Shown: piece by piece, positions 13,179-15,632 of the stretch
How the letters are laid out: each line of letters begins with the position of its first letter
Numbering within the stretch: the first letter of the stretch is position 1
Assembly (NCBI GenBank): GCA_019428955.1
Contig: JAHYJF010000055.1
Span: 1-15,632 of the forward strand
DNA: 15,632 nt
Source: Burkholderiaceae bacterium
GTDB lineage: Bacteria; Pseudomonadota; Gammaproteobacteria; Burkholderiales; Burkholderiaceae_E
Direction of reading: 5' to 3'
Translations under genes and position numbers: made by a program
The notes under the pieces: generated by a model
What the model was told of the DNA's origin: nothing
Seen by the model: the letters and a program-made list of their open reading frames with translations, nothing else
Database searches by the model: none

Positions 13179-13976
13179 ATGCGTTACCCACTTATTGCTT
13201 TGACAGTCGCCCTTTCGACGCTTTTCGGAATGGCGCCGGCGCCCGCCGAGGCCCAGGTAAGCTTCGGCGTCAACATCGGAATCGCCCCGGGCATCAATAT
13301 CGGCATCAATGTGCCGGCATATCCCCGGCTGGTTCGCGTGCCCGGCTATCCCGTCTATTACGACCCGCGCGCCGATTCAAACTACTTTTTCTACGACGGC
13401 CTGTATTGGGTGTTCCAGGGCGATGACTGGTACTCCAGCACTTGGTACAACGGGCCCTGGAGTTTGACCGATCGTGCGTATGTACCACTGTTCGTGCTGC
13501 GCATTCCGGTCCGTTACTACCGTCGACCCCCGCAATATTTCCTGAACTGGCGTGCTGACGCGCCACCTCGTTGGAACGAGCGCTGGGGCCATGAGTGGGA
13601 GCAAGAACGCCGCGGATGGGACCGCTGGGATCGCAGCAAAGCCCCCCAAGCCGCCCCATTGCCCTCTTACCAGCGAAATTACTCGGGCGAGCGCTACCCG
13701 CGCGCCGAACAACAGCAGCATGAACTGCGCTCCAGGAACTACCGCTACCAGCCGCGCGAAGACGTGACGCGGCAGCACTATCAGCAACAACGCCCGCAGC
13801 AACGACAACCCCAGCAGCAGCAACAGCGGCGGCAGCAGACACAGGAGCAACGCAAGGCACCAGAAGACACTAGGGGGGCGCCGCGCGGCAAGGGAGCGGA
13901 CAAGAAGGACCGCCAGGACGAGAAGGCCAGCCTATCCGAAAAGGATGAGCGCAGGCGCAATTCGAATCGGCCTTGA
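13179..13976 (+). CDS. Secreted W/Y-rich protein with Q/R-rich low-complexity tail
   Basis: This 265-aa protein has a signal peptide at residues 1-25 (MRYPLIALTVALSTLF, then APAEA), followed by a Gly/Ile/Asn segment (GVNIGIAPGINIGINVP). An aromatic domain with YYDPR, YFFYDGLYWVFQGDDWYSSTWYNGPW comes next, similar to exported proteins of unknown function in Burkholderiales. Residues about 115-265 are charged and disordered, first Trp/Arg-rich (RWNERWGHEWEQERRGWDRWDR), then Gln/Arg-rich, then Lys/Asp/Glu-rich. No enzyme motif is visible. The start ATG 13179 has AGAGGGA upstream. It ends 2 bp before a hairpin (13979-13998). Periplasm or outer envelope is likely. The strongly basic polyampholyte tail could bind nucleic acid, polysaccharide or lipopolysaccharide, but this is speculation. 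Confidence 0.75.
   Translation: MRYPLIALTVALSTLFGMAPAPAEAQVSFGVNIGIAPGINIGINVPAYPRLVRVPGYPVYYDPRADSNYFFYDGLYWVFQGDDWYSSTWYNGPWSLTDRAYVPLFVLRIPVRYYRRPPQYFLNWRADAPPRWNERWGHEWEQERRGWDRWDRSKAPQAAPLPSYQRNYSGERYPRAEQQQHELRSRNYRYQPREDVTRQHYQQQRPQQRQPQQQQQRRQQTQEQRKAPEDTRGAPRGKGADKKDRQDEKASLSEKDERRRNSNRP
13778..13855 (+). repeat. CAG/CAA-rich low-complexity repeat in coding sequence
   Basis: Runs of CAG and CAA with scattered CGN codons encode the Q/R tract of the secreted protein. Imperfect triplet runs such as this are prone to length change by slippage, always in steps of one residue, so the reading frame would survive. Confidence 0.6.
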
Positions 13977-13978
13977 TT

Positions 13979-13998
13979 GCCGCCAGTTTCTGGCCGGC
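13979..13998 (+). terminator. Hairpin just after the secreted-protein gene
   Basis: GCCGCCAG (13979-13986), loop TTT, then CTGGC-c-GGC (13990-13998) gives an 8-bp stem with one bulged C, 2 bp past the stop codon. No T-run follows, so it is not a textbook intrinsic terminator. A second weaker hairpin, CCAGT/ACTGG at 14071-14085, lies closer to the end of the convergent right-edge gene. The remaining 131-bp gap shows nothing else. Confidence 0.35.
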
Positions 13999-14107
13999 AC
14001 GCGGACTGAAAGCGAACCGGATTGGAAGTGGGTCGTCGGAGATGACACCTCCCTTCAGCGAGTCCAGCTACCAGTCTAGCACTGGGCAGGCTGGGCATGG
14101 AGGCCGA

Positions 14108-15632
14108 CTATGGCAGGGCGAACTCCCGCAAGGGCCGATAGCCGGCCTGCTCCATCAGTTCATCCCAACGCAGCGGCAGCCGGATCTCCTTGATCGCGTT
14201 GCCGGGCCCGCCGGCGAGGATCTGCACCTTGTTGCGCGACGGGTCTCCGCAGACGATGAACTCGAGCATTCCGACGGCCGGCATCGTCTCGACCTGTTCC
14301 CAGCCCGGGAACCTGGGGTACCAAGGCGGCAGCCTGCCGCGTTCAGACTTCCCGCTTGCCTGGGCCTTGGCATACTCGGCCTCGAAAGAGCGATTGACCC
14401 GGCCGAACGAGCCGTACACCTGCGAGAAAATCCCCTCGTGAGTGGTCACGCGAGCGGTCCTGATCAGATCCTGCCGCAAACCGCGCTTGGTATAGCCTCC
14501 CTCGGCAAGGATCTTGGCCACCCCTGGTTCGATGAGCACGTAGCGGCGACTCATGCCGGTGAAGCCACTGGCCAGCGCCTCGGTATTCGTGATGCCGTAG
14601 GCCAGGATGTACATCAGGGCCTTCGGGTCGGAAGTCGAAGGCACCAGATTGCGGCCCCACAAGGTGCTGTTTCCCGCCGAAATCGTGTTCGCGTTCTTGT
14701 CGAAGCCTTTCTCCACGTGATGCGGTACCCATCCCAGTGCGCTGAGCGCCACTTCGTCTTCGGCGAGAAACCACGACGACGCCTTCCCGAAGCTGCTCAT
14801 CTGGGTTTCCTTGATTCTTAGGCCGGCGATGTTGCGCTCGATCAGGCTCATGGCACGACCCAGAACACTGTTGACCGGGTGCGCGATCAGACCCTGTCCG
14901 TGGTCGATGCCAAGCTGGCGCGCGAGCGGCCCATTGACCCAGAAGAAATTGGTGAAGCCGTGCGTGCTCGCGCCGTGGTTCGTGTACCTGAAAGCCGGGT
15001 CCGCTATCGCCTGCACCGCGGCGATCAGCAAGGGCATGTGCTCCGGCCTGCTCCCTGCCATCACGCCGTTGACGGCGATGTTCCACGCTGTCGCCTTCAG
15101 GTTCGCGGGCGGCAGGACGGCAATCTGCTCGTCAGGCGCGTAGTCGGTGTACTTCAGGAACTCCGCGACCCGTTCGCGCGTCGGCGGGATGATCGCCAGC
15201 CCGTCGCTCCAGCCCCGATCGGCGAAGTAGCGATTGGCATCGTCGATCGAGCCGACGAAAGCGATCTCCCCGGGATCCCGCTTGGGCGTCGTTCCCGTCG
15301 CCGTCGGCACCGGGCTGGTCAGCGCCTCGACTATGCGGGGCACCACGAGCGCGAGGGTCTTCCGATGCAACTGGGCGTCGGTCTCGAGGTCGAAGGGGTC
15401 GGGGTACAGGGCAACCTGCAGCGCGGGGATGCCGGCGTCGCGCGCCATCGTTCGCGCCTGCTCGTCGAAACCGGGGTTGGTCACGATCACCGCCGGAATA
15501 CCGCTGCGTTCGGCGAGGACGGCGGCGTGATTCGCCCGCGGCGTGCAGATGCCGCAGCCCCCGTTGCCGGTGATCACGGCGTCGCAGTGCCTGCTTTTAA
15601 GCGCCGCCTGCAGGGCGTCGGAGTTCCTCGTC
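14108..15632 (-). CDS. UGSC-like (seleno)protein-family domain fused to a second domain of unknown function; N-terminus outside the window
   Basis: The frame is open to the window edge, giving about 507 visible residues; a GTG at 15577 falls inside the first domain and is not a credible start. The first domain contains HCDAVITGNGGCGICT. Its C-G-I-C (cysteine codons at 15554-15556 and 15545-15547) sits where UGSC-family proteins have Sec-G-S-C, followed by the family-like GIPAVIVTNPGFDEQAR. A Pro/Thr-rich linker (about 15266-15316) leads to a second domain beginning GWSDGLAIIPPTRERV, with NGVMAGSRPEHMPLLIAAVQA, FFWVNGPLARQLGI, and NSVLGRAMSLIERNIAG. I recall this second domain as an uncharacterised protein found near UGSC genes; that is memory, not a search. 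A thiol/redox reaction is inferred from the cysteine pair. The reaction and substrate are unknown. Confidence 0.7.
   Translation of the reverse strand, partial: TRNSDALQAALKSRHCDAVITGNGGCGICTPRANHAAVLAERSGIPAVIVTNPGFDEQARTMARDAGIPALQVALYPDPFDLETDAQLHRKTLALVVPRIVEALTSPVPTATGTTPKRDPGEIAFVGSIDDANRYFADRGWSDGLAIIPPTRERVAEFLKYTDYAPDEQIAVLPPANLKATAWNIAVNGVMAGSRPEHMPLLIAAVQAIADPAFRYTNHGASTHGFTNFFWVNGPLARQLGIDHGQGLIAHPVNSVLGRAMSLIERNIAGLRIKETQMSSFGKASSWFLAEDEVALSALGWVPHHVEKGFDKNANTISAGNSTLWGRNLVPSTSDPKALMYILAYGITNTEALASGFTGMSRRYVLIEPGVAKILAEGGYTKRGLRQDLIRTARVTTHEGIFSQVYGSFGRVNRSFEAEYAKAQASGKSERGRLPPWYPRFPGWEQVETMPAVGMLEFIVCGDPSRNKVQILAGGPGNAIKEIRLPLRWDELMEQAGYRPLREFALP

Noticed and set aside
13306..13860. 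184-aa - strand frame opposite the secreted W/Y-rich protein
   Set aside because: The + strand frame has a signal peptide, a good ribosome binding site and aromatic motifs; the - frame is Ala/Val/Arg low complexity caused by the Gln repeat.
15554..15556. Selenocysteine at the UGSC-like motif
   Set aside because: The codon is TGC, not TGA, so this copy uses cysteine at the position.

Overview
The window is high-GC DNA with tightly packed genes. The gene families point to a betaproteobacterium (Burkholderiales or Rhodocyclales type): a Liv-type ABC importer paired with an acyl-CoA ligase, a bacterial RIO1 kinase, a HI0933-type flavoprotein, SYLF and DUF883 proteins, and a W/Y-rich secreted protein with a Q/R-rich tail. 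This placement is inferred from family content and codon style, because no rRNA or tRNA is present.

Left part (1-6875). A gene-free leader at about 34-254 carries an imperfect 23-nt direct repeat and two inverted repeats. It precedes a tight + strand operon of acyl-CoA ligase, livG and livF. Facing it, with only 13 bp between the stop codons, is a - strand operon of substrate-binding protein, livH and livM. Together the two converging operons supply one complete ABC importer (two ATPases, two permeases, one periplasmic receptor) and a ligase that could trap the imported acid as its CoA thioester. The substrate cannot be read from sequence; a fatty, aromatic or other carboxylic acid is the reasonable inference. 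LivM ends in an unusual four-cysteine zinc-ribbon-like tail. A good sigma70 promoter and a 16-bp palindrome lie upstream of the substrate-binding gene.

Middle (6876-8989). A RIO1-family kinase (-) and a HI0933/YhiN-type flavoprotein (+) diverge from starts only 32 bp apart.

Accessory and stress-type block (8990-13976). On the - strand lie a host-attachment/baeRF-like protein, a small coiled-coil protein, a ferritin-like diiron protein, a SYLF (YSC84) lipid-binding protein, and a three-gene operon of DUF883, DUF1469 (holin-like) and a membrane protein that parallels E. coli yqjD-yqjE-yqjK. A 407-bp gene-free divergent region follows and can be folded into a three-stem junction. It leads to two + strand genes: a 72-aa membrane protein and a secreted W/Y-rich protein. 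The families suggest envelope and stationary-phase stress functions.

Right edge (14108-15632). A - strand gene is open to the window end. Its visible start is a UGSC-like (seleno)protein domain in which the selenocysteine position is cysteine (C-G-I-C). A Pro/Thr linker joins it to a long second domain of unknown function. This apparent fusion is the best candidate here for undescribed biochemistry.
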